A stretch of DNA of 64,000 bases, from the NCBI GenBank assembly GCA_910578815.1, contig CAJTSE010000003.1, positions 127,010 to 191,009 of the forward strand, read 5' to 3'. The translations under genes were made by a program, and so were the position numbers. The notes below the pieces were generated by a model. It was not told where the DNA came from. It made no database searches and worked only from the letters and a program-made list of their open reading frames with translations. Below, piece after piece: positions 8,408-16,773 of the stretch; the stretch's first letter is position 1, and each line of letters begins with the position of its first letter. The DNA comes from an uncultured Acetatifactor sp. (GTDB taxonomy: Bacteria > Bacillota > Clostridia > Lachnospirales > Lachnospiraceae).

Positions 8408-9817
8408 ATGGAAGAGAGTATGAAGAAACAGGCGTTTAATCCGTATCTGCCTTCCTGGGAATACATACCGGACGGGGAGCCCTATGTGTTTGGGGACAGG
8501 GTTTATGTCTACGGTTCCCACGACTTTTACAACGGTTATGTATTCTGCATGGGGGATTATGTCTGCTGGTCGGCTCCGGTAGATGATCCGGGGAACTGGC
8601 GTTATGAGGGGGTGATTTACCCGCGGAATGAGGACCCCTTAAACAGAGAGGGAAAGATGTGTCTTTATGCGCCGGACGTGACGGTGGGACCGGACGGCAG
8701 GTATTATCTTTATTATGTGCTGGATCATGCACCGGTTGTCTCCGTAGCCGTCAGCGACACGCCGGCGGGGAAATACGAGTTTTACGGATATGTTCATTAT
8801 CAGGACGGTACCCGTCTGGGAGAGAGGGAGGGAGACCTGCCTCAGTTTGATCCCGGTGTGCTGACAGAAGGAGACAAAACATATCTTTATACAGGTTTTT
8901 GCGGAAGGGGAGACAAATCGCGGAAGGGAGCCATGGCTACCGTACTGGGCAGGGATATGCTTACGGTGGAAGAGGCGCCGGTATTTATCGTTCCCGGATG
9001 TGAGTATGGACAGGGGAGCGGCTTTGAGGGCCATGAATTTTTTGAAGCGCCCTCCATTCGTAAGATCGGGGATACTTATTATTTTGTCTATTCATCCGTA
9101 GTCATGCACGAATTATGCTATGCAGTGAGTAAAAGTCCCACGTCCGGCTTTGTGTACGGCGGGGTGCTGGTGAGTAATTGTGATCTGCACATTGATACCT
9201 ATAAGCCTGCAGACCGGCCAATGGCTTATGGCGCCAATAACCACGGCGGCATGGTAAACATAAGGGGAGATTGGTATATCTTCTACCATCGCCACACAAA
9301 CGGCACCTGGTACAGCAGGCAGGGCTGTGCGGAGAAGATTGAAATCCTTCCGGACGGCAGGATACCCCAGGCAGAGCTTACCTCCTGCGGCTTAAACGGA
9401 GGCCCTCTTGAGGGGCGGGGAGAATATCCGGCATATATTGCCTGCAATTTGTTCCGGGATATTCCTTCAGTTTATGTGGGGGACAGTCGGTTTCCCAAAA
9501 TTATGCAGGATGGGAGGGACGGAGACGAAGAGCCGGGATATATCGGGAACATTCAGGATTCCGTGACGGCAGGCTTTAAATATTTTGACTGTCAGGGAGT
9601 GCGGGAGATCCGCATCAGGGTCAGAGGCTATGCGGATGGTGTATTTGAGGTGAAGACGGCCTGGGACGGAAAGATTCTGGGGGCGGTAAAAGTGAATTAT
9701 TCCAATGTATGGGAGGAATATTCGGCGCCGGTAAATATCCCAGACGGTATACAGGCCATCTATCTTACCTACAGGGGAGGCGGCAACGCCAGCCTTTTGT
9801 CCTTCTCCCTTCTGTAA
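8408..9817 (+). CDS. GH43 family beta-xylosidase / alpha-L-arabinofuranosidase
   Basis: GH43 enzymes are inverting five-bladed propeller hydrolases that remove xylose or arabinose from xylo-oligosaccharides. In this 469-residue protein the probable base is Asp22 (IPDGEP), the pKa-modulating residue Asp148 (FDPGV) and the acid Glu213 (FFEAPS). The 'GANNHGGMV' and 'FYHRHTN' strands close the propeller. Residues beyond about 345 form a C-terminal beta-sandwich resembling a CBM6-type domain, ending in a strand-rich 'YLTYRGGG' segment. There is no signal peptide. ATG 8408 follows GAGAAGGGA closely; an in-frame ATG at 8420 is a possible alternative. The gene opens a unit that continues through the chemoreceptor, GH39, GH8 and GH43. 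I cannot assign the subfamily or decide between xylosidase and arabinofuranosidase activity. Confidence 0.85.
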   Translation: MEESMKKQAFNPYLPSWEYIPDGEPYVFGDRVYVYGSHDFYNGYVFCMGDYVCWSAPVDDPGNWRYEGVIYPRNEDPLNREGKMCLYAPDVTVGPDGRYYLYYVLDHAPVVSVAVSDTPAGKYEFYGYVHYQDGTRLGEREGDLPQFDPGVLTEGDKTYLYTGFCGRGDKSRKGAMATVLGRDMLTVEEAPVFIVPGCEYGQGSGFEGHEFFEAPSIRKIGDTYYFVYSSVVMHELCYAVSKSPTSGFVYGGVLVSNCDLHIDTYKPADRPMAYGANNHGGMVNIRGDWYIFYHRHTNGTWYSRQGCAEKIEILPDGRIPQAELTSCGLNGGPLEGRGEYPAYIACNLFRDIPSVYVGDSRFPKIMQDGRDGDEEPGYIGNIQDSVTAGFKYFDCQGVREIRIRVRGYADGVFEVKTAWDGKILGAVKVNYSNVWEEYSAPVNIPDGIQAIYLTYRGGGNASLLSFSLL

Positions 9818-9853
9818 AGGAATATGGCAGACTATTGCGAAACACTTCATGTG

Positions 9854-9877
9854 TAACAGGCTTTATGTAATCCGATA
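9854..9877 (+). promoter_or_regulatory. Weak sigma-D (flagellar)-like promoter before the chemoreceptor gene
   Basis: TAAC (9854-9857), 14 bases, then CCGATA (9872-9877). The sigma-D consensus is TAAA, about 15 bases, GCCGATAT, so the -10 is good but the spacing is short and the -35 has one mismatch. It would give the receptor a motility-linked promoter inside a sugar operon. Confidence 0.3.
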
Positions 9878-9919
9878 GAAACTGGAAAAGAAACATTTAA
9901 TTGGTGAAAGGATGAGAAA

Positions 9920-11968
9920 ATGATGAAAAACATTAAGATGAGTACCGGAATAACAGCAATCATTTCCTTAGTGACGGCGGTGTGCATTTTTCTGCTGTTT
10001 CTGACAGCCAGCAGCAGCATAATGAATACCATGTGGGAGACTGCCGTGGAGAACATGGAGACTTCTCTGGAGGACCGGGCGGCGGTCATTGAAGAGTATG
10101 TGGACAAGGCTGAAAACCTCCTGATTGCTTACGGAAAGGCTCCCGTTGTGGCCGAACTTTTGAAAAATCCGGAGGATCCAAAGGCAGTAAGTGCCGCTCA
10201 AAACTATACGGAGCACTTTTTTGCGGATTTGGAGGGCTGGGAAGGCATTTACATAGCGGAGTGGAATACTCATGTGCTGGCTCATTCCAATCCCAATGTA
10301 GTAGGGATTACTACCAGGGAAGGCGATCCCTTAAAGCAGCTGCAGGATTCCATGACGGCGGCAGGGCTTATTTATAATACGGGAATCATTATTTCACCTG
10401 CCTCCCAGAAGCTGGCCCTGTCCCTTTACAGCCCGGTATACGATACGGACGGCGAGACCATTCTGGGCTATGTGGGCGGTGCACAGTTTGCCGACAGCCT
10501 GAAAACCCTGCTGGACGGACTTGCCGTCAAGGGTATGGACGGTGCCAGAAATTACATGATTAATACCGCGACGTCAGTTCATATTTTTGACGAGGACGAG
10601 AGCCGTATGGCCCAGCCCATCGAGGATAAAATGCTGCTGTCCGTGACAGCGGCGGTTACCGGGAACGGAAAGAGCAGCGGCAGCCTGGAATATGTTTCCG
10701 AAGACGGAGAAGAAAGCATTGCAGTTTATAAAGCCATGCAGAAGCGGGGCTGGGCAGTGGTTTTAAGTGACAGCCAGAGCGAAATTTACAAGGAGGCATA
10801 TGCCAGCAGGAACACTTTGGCATTCATCTGTGTGGGAGCCTGGGTTTTGATTGCGGTTATGACCTGGATTGCCGTTAGATTCTGCGTTAAGCCTTTAGAA
10901 ACAGTGAGAAGGTCCATTCTGCGTATGGAAAAGCTGGATTTAAAGGTTCCGGAGGAGCTTAAAAAGTATGTGGACGGCAGGAGCGAAACGGGACAGATCG
11001 CATCCGCCATGAATTCTCTGTACAGTACCCTGGGCAGTCTGGTAACCACCCTTTCGGGCTGTACGGAATCTCTGAAAATATCCACAGGCACCATGAACGA
11101 TACCACCATGAGCCTGATTGATTATATGAGTGATAATTCCGCTACCACGGAGGAGCTGGCGGCAGGCATTGCCACCACCAACGAAGCCATCGGTAATGTG
11201 GCGGGTGAAGTGGAAAAAATATCCGAGCTGGTGGAACATGTGGAGGAAAAGGTCAGGGCCGGTGAAAAGAAGAGCAAAGAGTTGATTCGTATTGCGGAAG
11301 AAATGCGGGAGACGGCGGACAGCGCTCTTCAGGAAGCAGGCACGAAGATCGGCCAGAACCGTACCAATGTGGAGGCGGCGATGGTAAACCTGCAGTCTCT
11401 TACCCGTATCAACGAGATGGCAAAGCAGATTTTGGATATTGCCAGCCAGACCAATCTGCTGTCCTTAAATGCGTCCATTGAGGCGGCAAGAGCCGGAGAG
11501 CAGGGAAGAGGTTTTGCAGTGGTTGCTCAGGAAATCGGCAACCTGGCGTCAAATTCCTCCGTTACGGCCAGACAGATTTCGGATATTTGTGAAGAAATCG
11601 ACAGTAATATAGCCAATGTCCAAAATTGTGTGGACGACATTATCGGCTTTATGGAGGGAGACGTATCCAGGAGATTCCAGGAATTTGTGAATATAGCCGG
11701 TGAATACGGAGATTCCGTAGCGGACATTCGCAGCACAATCAGGGAGATAGAGACCAGTTCTAACGGCTTTGCGGATTCTGCGGCCAGCATCAGGGAGCGT
11801 ATGGGCGTCATTCAGTCGGCGGCTCAGGAAAATGAAATCGGGGTTGGCGATATAGTAAAGAAGATCGAGTACACCAATGCCATGGTAGAGGACCTGGAAA
11901 ATGTAGGACGGACCAACGGGGACAACGCAGGAAAGATCGGCTCTTTGGTGGATCAGTTTAAGCAGTGA
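9920..11968 (+). CDS. Methyl-accepting chemotaxis protein
   Basis: A transmembrane chemoreceptor of 682 residues. One membrane helix lies at about residues 9-30, followed by an extracellular dCache-like sensor (about 35-290), a second membrane helix (about 297-318), a HAMP-like region and a long cytoplasmic coiled coil. The signalling hairpin tip is clear: 'ILDIASQTNLLSLNASIEAA' continuing to 'AGEQGRGFAVVA'. There is no C-terminal methyltransferase-tethering pentapeptide. Start ATG 9920 (or 9923) follows GAAAGGATGAG. It sits between GH43 and GH39 with only short gaps, so it probably senses a xylan-derived ligand and steers cells to the substrate of the neighbouring enzymes; that is inference from context. 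It requires CheA/CheW and flagella encoded elsewhere. Confidence 0.95.
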   Translation: MMKNIKMSTGITAIISLVTAVCIFLLFLTASSSIMNTMWETAVENMETSLEDRAAVIEEYVDKAENLLIAYGKAPVVAELLKNPEDPKAVSAAQNYTEHFFADLEGWEGIYIAEWNTHVLAHSNPNVVGITTREGDPLKQLQDSMTAAGLIYNTGIIISPASQKLALSLYSPVYDTDGETILGYVGGAQFADSLKTLLDGLAVKGMDGARNYMINTATSVHIFDEDESRMAQPIEDKMLLSVTAAVTGNGKSSGSLEYVSEDGEESIAVYKAMQKRGWAVVLSDSQSEIYKEAYASRNTLAFICVGAWVLIAVMTWIAVRFCVKPLETVRRSILRMEKLDLKVPEELKKYVDGRSETGQIASAMNSLYSTLGSLVTTLSGCTESLKISTGTMNDTTMSLIDYMSDNSATTEELAAGIATTNEAIGNVAGEVEKISELVEHVEEKVRAGEKKSKELIRIAEEMRETADSALQEAGTKIGQNRTNVEAAMVNLQSLTRINEMAKQILDIASQTNLLSLNASIEAARAGEQGRGFAVVAQEIGNLASNSSVTARQISDICEEIDSNIANVQNCVDDIIGFMEGDVSRRFQEFVNIAGEYGDSVADIRSTIREIETSSNGFADSAASIRERMGVIQSAAQENEIGVGDIVKKIEYTNAMVEDLENVGRTNGDNAGKIGSLVDQFKQ

Positions 11969-12005
11969 GTCGAAAGCCGCTTATGCGCTGAAAATAGGAG
12001 CATAT

Positions 12006-13538
12006 ATGATGGAAGAAATCAGAATTGCCGTAAAGGAAGGGGATAGAGCCCGCTTTCATAATCATGTAGATTACTGTATCGGCACAGGGCGTATGGGTCT
12101 TGCACTGACGAAGGAATATCAGGAGCAGTTGAAGCTGGTGCAGGATGAGATTGGTTTTCAGCATATCAGAGGCCACGGATTGTTCTCAGACGATATGGCC
12201 ATCTATCAGGAGTATGAGGAAAACGGTGTCAAAAGGGCAGAGTATAATTTTACCTATCTTGACCGGGTGATGGACAGTTATCTGGAGGTGGGAATCCGGC
12301 CCTTTCTGGAGCTGGGATTCATGCCGAAGAAGCTGGCAAAGGGTACTCAGGAGCTTTTTTACTGGAAGGCAAATACCACCCCGCCGAAGGATTACGGGGA
12401 ATGGTGTAATATGGTTCGTGCGTTGCTGCGTCATTTCATGGAGCGTTACGGGGCGGAAGAGGCAGTAAGCTGGCCTATTGAGGTTTGGAATGAGCCCAAT
12501 CTTTGGGGCTTCTGGGAAGGTGCGGACATGCAGGAATATTTCAGGCTGTTTCATTGTACCTTTGAGGCCGTGAAGGAGGTGGACGAAAGATTTCAGGTGG
12601 GAGGGCCTGCGGTCTGCGGCGGCTCCGATGAAAAATGGATCCGGGCGTTTATGGAATACTGTCAGGAACACAGGCTCCCCGTGGATTTTATAACCAGGCA
12701 TCATTATACTATCGAGCAGCCTGTGGAAGAGGGGCACTACGCCTATGCCGCGCTGATGAATCCGGAGGACGGCTTTGCCAATTTAAAGACCTCCAGAGAC
12801 ATTATTGACAGTTTTCCGGAGTATAAGGGCCTGCCTATACATATTACGGAGTTTAATACCTCTTACACTCCAAAGGGAGTCATTCATGATACCAACTTGA
12901 ATGCGGCTCTGATTGCGCAGCAGCTTTCCCGGCTGGGAGATGTATGTGAGTCTTATTCCTACTGGACGTTTGGGGATGTGTTTGAAGAGCTGGGGGTGCC
13001 CTTTACCCCTTTCCATGGCGGTTTTGGGCTGGTGGCGGAGGGAGGTATTCCCAAGCCCACATTCTGGACCTTCGCTTTTTACAAAAAACTTCAGGAAAGC
13101 GGCGGAGAGTGCGTACATAAGGACGATCATACGGTTGTGCTAAAATACAGGGGCGGTTATCTGGGAGCTGCCTGGAACATAGCAGGTCAGGGACCGGAGC
13201 AAATTAGAGTAAAACTTTCCCTGCCGGTGCAGGGAGAAGAGTACGCCGTTTTACAGAAAATTGTGGATGAAGAGACCTGTAATCCGCTGAAGGTATGGCA
13301 TGATCTGGGGGAGCCGGCGCATTTAAGCAGGGCGCAGAGGAAGCTCCTTCGGGAAGCGGCCGTGCCCCTTGTCCAAACGGAAAGGGCAAAGGCGGAAGAA
13401 GGTACAATATGCGTGGAACTGGAGCTGAAAAAGAACGGAGTGGTATATTTTGAGATAAATGAGAACAGGGTCAATTCCGACAGGGGTTATGATTACCGGC
13501 GGGCCGTTTCGGAAGCCCTCTCCTATGAACGGAAATGA
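12006..13538 (+). CDS. GH39 beta-xylosidase
   Basis: GH39 beta-xylosidases are retaining TIM-barrel enzymes that release xylose from non-reducing ends. Glu163 in 'WNEPN' fits the acid/base and Glu282 in 'HITEFNTSY' fits the nucleophile; 'RGHGLFSDDMAIY' near residue 55 is another family block. At 510 residues it has the usual length, with a C-terminal beta domain after about residue 350. There is no signal peptide, so it is cytoplasmic. TAGGAG at 11995-12000 lies 5 bases before the ATG. The gap to the chemoreceptor upstream is 37 bases and the gap to GH8 downstream 23 bases, consistent with one operon. It complements the GH3 enzyme encoded farther along, which is likely to differ in chain-length or linkage preference. 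Confidence 0.92.
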   Translation: MMEEIRIAVKEGDRARFHNHVDYCIGTGRMGLALTKEYQEQLKLVQDEIGFQHIRGHGLFSDDMAIYQEYEENGVKRAEYNFTYLDRVMDSYLEVGIRPFLELGFMPKKLAKGTQELFYWKANTTPPKDYGEWCNMVRALLRHFMERYGAEEAVSWPIEVWNEPNLWGFWEGADMQEYFRLFHCTFEAVKEVDERFQVGGPAVCGGSDEKWIRAFMEYCQEHRLPVDFITRHHYTIEQPVEEGHYAYAALMNPEDGFANLKTSRDIIDSFPEYKGLPIHITEFNTSYTPKGVIHDTNLNAALIAQQLSRLGDVCESYSYWTFGDVFEELGVPFTPFHGGFGLVAEGGIPKPTFWTFAFYKKLQESGGECVHKDDHTVVLKYRGGYLGAAWNIAGQGPEQIRVKLSLPVQGEEYAVLQKIVDEETCNPLKVWHDLGEPAHLSRAQRKLLREAAVPLVQTERAKAEEGTICVELELKKNGVVYFEINENRVNSDRGYDYRRAVSEALSYERK

Positions 13539-13561
13539 CACTTGCTTGAAAGGGGAAAACA

Positions 13562-14731
13562 GTGGATACAGTTAAGAAGGAGTACCGCAACGTGTTTGCG
13601 GAGATCGGTAAAACGGAAGAGGAAATAGAAAAAAGGCTGGCGGAGATCGTGGATACCTTTTTCTACAGGGAAGGGGAGAAGGTCTATTTCCCGGTGGGGG
13701 AAGATATGGCTTATATCGAGGATACCGGCAATCTGGATGCCAGAACGGAAGGTATGTCCTACGGGATGATGATGGCCGTACAGCTTGACAGGAAGGAAGA
13801 GTTCGACCGAATCTGGAAATGGGCCAAGACCTATATGTGGATGGCGGAAGGCGAAAACGAAGGTTATTTTGCCTGGTCCTGCGGACTGGACGGAAGCAAG
13901 AACGCGTATGGGCCTGCGCCGGACGGTGAGGAATTCTTTGCCATGGCATTGTTTTTTGCGGCAAGCCGTTGGGGCAATGGAGAAGGTATTTTCAATTATG
14001 AGAAAGAGGCCAGGGATATTTTAAGCGCCTGCCTGCATAAGGGAGAGAACGGCCGGCCGGGACAGCCTATGTGGAATCATGATAATAAGCAGATTCTGTT
14101 CGTGCCGGGAAGTCCCTTTACGGATGCTTCCTACCATCTGCCTCATTTTTACGAGCTCTTTGCTCTGCGTGCCAACGAAGAGGACCGTGAATTTTGGAAG
14201 CAGGCGGCCACAGCCAGCAGGGAATATCTGGTAAAGGCCTGCCATCCGGTAACCGGCCTTTGTCCGGAATACGGGGAATTTGACGGGACGCCGGTAAAGA
14301 AGGTGCCCTGGACAACGGCTCGGCATGACTGGTTTTTCAGCGATTCTTACAGGACGGCGGCCAATATCGGGCTGGATTACGAGTGGTTCGGCGTGGACGA
14401 AGGGCAGAGGGCGGCAGCCCTCCGGCTACAGCATTTTCTGGGCGTGACCCGTGCTGAGGACCCTTTCCGTATTTATGAGGTGGACGGAACCTGTGTGGAT
14501 CATACGGCCCTGCACCCGGTAGCAATCACCGCTACCACAGCCCAGAGCGTGCTGGCGGTGACGGAGAGACTGGACGGGAAGGACGGGCTGTCCGAGACGG
14601 GAAAGACGGCGCGCATGTGGGTGGAGAAATTCTGGAATCAGCCCATGCAGACGGGAAAGTACAGATATTATGATAACTGCCTGTATTTCTTTGCCTTTTT
14701 GGCGTTAAGCGGGAGATACAGGATCTGGTAA
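13562..14731 (+). CDS. GH8 reducing-end xylose-releasing exo-oligoxylanase (Rex)
   Basis: Rex enzymes are inverting GH8 hydrolases that take a single xylose from the reducing end of xylo-oligosaccharides of three or more units. The 389-residue length is typical. Glu63 in 'DARTEGMSYGMM' fits the catalytic acid, and Asp261 in 'DWFFSDSYRTAANI' fits the base; these are close to the positions known for Bacillus halodurans Rex (70 and 263). 'YFAWSCGLDG' and 'SPFTDASYHLP' line the cleft. The GTG start at 13562 is supported by AAAGGGG 7 bases upstream; no better ATG exists. It has no signal peptide. Working from the reducing end, it complements GH39/GH3, which work from the other end, so decorated oligomers can be attacked from both sides. 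Confidence 0.92.
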   Translation: MDTVKKEYRNVFAEIGKTEEEIEKRLAEIVDTFFYREGEKVYFPVGEDMAYIEDTGNLDARTEGMSYGMMMAVQLDRKEEFDRIWKWAKTYMWMAEGENEGYFAWSCGLDGSKNAYGPAPDGEEFFAMALFFAASRWGNGEGIFNYEKEARDILSACLHKGENGRPGQPMWNHDNKQILFVPGSPFTDASYHLPHFYELFALRANEEDREFWKQAATASREYLVKACHPVTGLCPEYGEFDGTPVKKVPWTTARHDWFFSDSYRTAANIGLDYEWFGVDEGQRAAALRLQHFLGVTRAEDPFRIYEVDGTCVDHTALHPVAITATTAQSVLAVTERLDGKDGLSETGKTARMWVEKFWNQPMQTGKYRYYDNCLYFFAFLALSGRYRIW

Positions 14732-14760
14732 AAAGGATGGAATAAAAAGGGGACGGGAAG

Positions 14761-16665
14761 ATGGCATATTTATTAAACTATACGCGGGAGCCTATGGACG
14801 GAATGATCTACGGTCCCAGGCTGGCACACAGCATGCACCTGGCGGTGAGCAGGGACGGAAAGGAGTATAAGGCCCTGAATCATAACAGCGGGGTGTTGTT
14901 TGTAAAAGCAACGGAGAATGAAGATGGCTCTCTGAATCCCAAAAGCCTGAAAAATCCGTGGCTGTTTATACTGCCGGATCGGCGCTTCGGGGTGGCGGCG
15001 GTGCGGATTGAAGGGGACGGCGGGGAAGATTCCGAGAGCAAGGGATGCGTAGTCCTCTTTGTCTCGAAGGACCTGCTGGAATACGAGGAATTGGGGCTGC
15101 TGAAGCTGGGTACGGAATATATTGAAGAAATTTTCTGTGCTTATTCGGAAGAGAGCGGCAATATCCGCCTGGAATGGCGGGATCAGTCGGGAAGCTGCTT
15201 TACGGCCCGGATGAGACGGCTGGAGGATCTTGCGCTTATGGGCGAGCCGGAGCCGTTGGCGGAATTTTCACAGCAGAGACTGTCTGCGGGCGGCGGAAGT
15301 AAGGATCAGGGAACAGAGAGTTCGAGGACAGAGAATCAGGGAACAAAGGGGTTAGAAACAGAGAAACTGGGAATCGAGGGAGCCGTGCCTCACAACAGGC
15401 TGGAAATTCTGGAAGAAACCGGAGAAGTCTGGGGAAACGGGATTCCGGCCGGAATTGCCGACAGATTATGCAAAAAGCTGCTGACACCTGTAAATGCAGG
15501 GATCCTTTTTCCGGAGCAGGTGGAGGCTGACTCCAGAGAGAAGCTGGAGCAGTACCGGGCGGAAGCCGTTTACAGCGACGGCACCAGGGCCTTGAAGCGG
15601 GTAGACTGGGATTTGTCAGAAGTAGATTTTGAGAAAAAGGGAGTGTACGATATACAGGGAAAGATCCGGCAGCAGCATTTTGCCTTTCCGGTGGCCTATA
15701 ACCGTGCAGATCCCTGCATCGGCAGATGGAAGGGAAAATATTATTTCATTGCCACCAATGACGCGGACGGCAATCACACCCTTTATGTGAGAAAGGGGGA
15801 CAGTATGGAAGAGCTTACGGAGGCGGAGGAACATCTGATTCTGGACAGCAGTACCCATCCGGGCATTGGCGGGCTGCTGTGGGCACCGGAATTTCATGAG
15901 ATTAACGGCAGGCTGTATATTTTCCATGCGGCAACACCGGGAGAGTTCTTCTGGGAGGAAAGCCATGTGATGGAGCTGCGGGAAGGAGGCGATCCCGCCT
16001 GCAGAGAGGACTGGTCGGCTCCGAAGCGGGTGGTAAAGGCGGACGGAAGCAATATCTGTGAGGCCGGGAAGGAAATTACTCTGGACATGACCTGCTTTGA
16101 ATGGCAGGGGGAGTGGTATGCGGTCTGGTCACAGAGGCAGTTTCTGCCGAAGGATCTGGGGGCATGGCTCTATATTGCCAAGCTGGATCCGGAGAGCCCC
16201 TGGCGGCTTCTTACGGAGCCTGTGGTTTTATCAAAGCCTGAATACGGCTGGGCCAACAACCATACCTTCGTGGACGAGGGGCCCTTTGCACTGATGGGGG
16301 AGGATAAGCTGTATTTGACTTTTTCCAGTGCAGCGGTGGATGCATCTTATGTGGTGGGGCTGCTGACGATTGAAAAGAACAGGGACCTGCTGGAGCCGAA
16401 AAACTGGAGGAAAAAGAATTATCCCATCCTGACCTCCAGAAGCGTGGAGGGAGAGTTTGGTACGGGTCATAACGCTTATGTAACGGACGAAGACGGGACG
16501 GTTTGGAACACCTATCATGCCAGGCCGGGAGTGGACGGGGTGCGCAGCAGCGGCATCAGAAGAGTTCATTTTGATCTGGACGGGGAGCCGGTGCTGGATC
16601 TGACGGAGGAAAACGATGTCAGGGAAGAGTACCGCCTGGTCAGGACCAGTTTGGTAGTCAAATAG
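14761..16665 (+). CDS. GH43 glycosidase with N-terminal extension and a low-complexity linker
   Basis: The 634-residue protein has a C-terminal GH43 propeller from about residue 310: Asp317 (RADPCI) fits the base, 'GGLLWAPEFHEI' is the blade-two block, and Glu506 (VDEGPF) is a candidate acid. In front lie an Ig-like strand domain (about 245-305, ending 'GVYDIQGKI') and an N-terminal region (1-175) that itself reads like a partial beta-propeller ('GPRLAHSMHLAVSRDG'). These are joined by a Gly/Glu/Thr-rich linker at about 180-208 coded by imperfect direct repeats. No signal peptide. It probably acts as an alpha-L-arabinofuranosidase or xylosidase on imported oligomers, since the GH43 family with this WAPE block often does; activity is inferred. 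ATG 14761 follows a GGGACGGGAAG stretch. Confidence 0.82.
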   Translation: MAYLLNYTREPMDGMIYGPRLAHSMHLAVSRDGKEYKALNHNSGVLFVKATENEDGSLNPKSLKNPWLFILPDRRFGVAAVRIEGDGGEDSESKGCVVLFVSKDLLEYEELGLLKLGTEYIEEIFCAYSEESGNIRLEWRDQSGSCFTARMRRLEDLALMGEPEPLAEFSQQRLSAGGGSKDQGTESSRTENQGTKGLETEKLGIEGAVPHNRLEILEETGEVWGNGIPAGIADRLCKKLLTPVNAGILFPEQVEADSREKLEQYRAEAVYSDGTRALKRVDWDLSEVDFEKKGVYDIQGKIRQQHFAFPVAYNRADPCIGRWKGKYYFIATNDADGNHTLYVRKGDSMEELTEAEEHLILDSSTHPGIGGLLWAPEFHEINGRLYIFHAATPGEFFWEESHVMELREGGDPACREDWSAPKRVVKADGSNICEAGKEITLDMTCFEWQGEWYAVWSQRQFLPKDLGAWLYIAKLDPESPWRLLTEPVVLSKPEYGWANNHTFVDEGPFALMGEDKLYLTFSSAAVDASYVVGLLTIEKNRDLLEPKNWRKKNYPILTSRSVEGEFGTGHNAYVTDEDGTVWNTYHARPGVDGVRSSGIRRVHFDLDGEPVLDLTEENDVREEYRLVRTSLVVK

Positions 16666-16773
16666 CTGGTCTTAAGCGGCAGCGGATAAAACAGAGCAAA
16701 ATATGAGAAGAAATATAAGGCGTTGTGTGATAATGTAGTTCGAAATAATTCACATTTGGCGGAGGGGTACATT

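Noticed and set aside
9818..9919. Possible cyclic di-GMP riboswitch before the chemoreceptor or the FlxA-like gene
   Set aside because: The conserved GEMM core and receptor sequences are not present in either leader.
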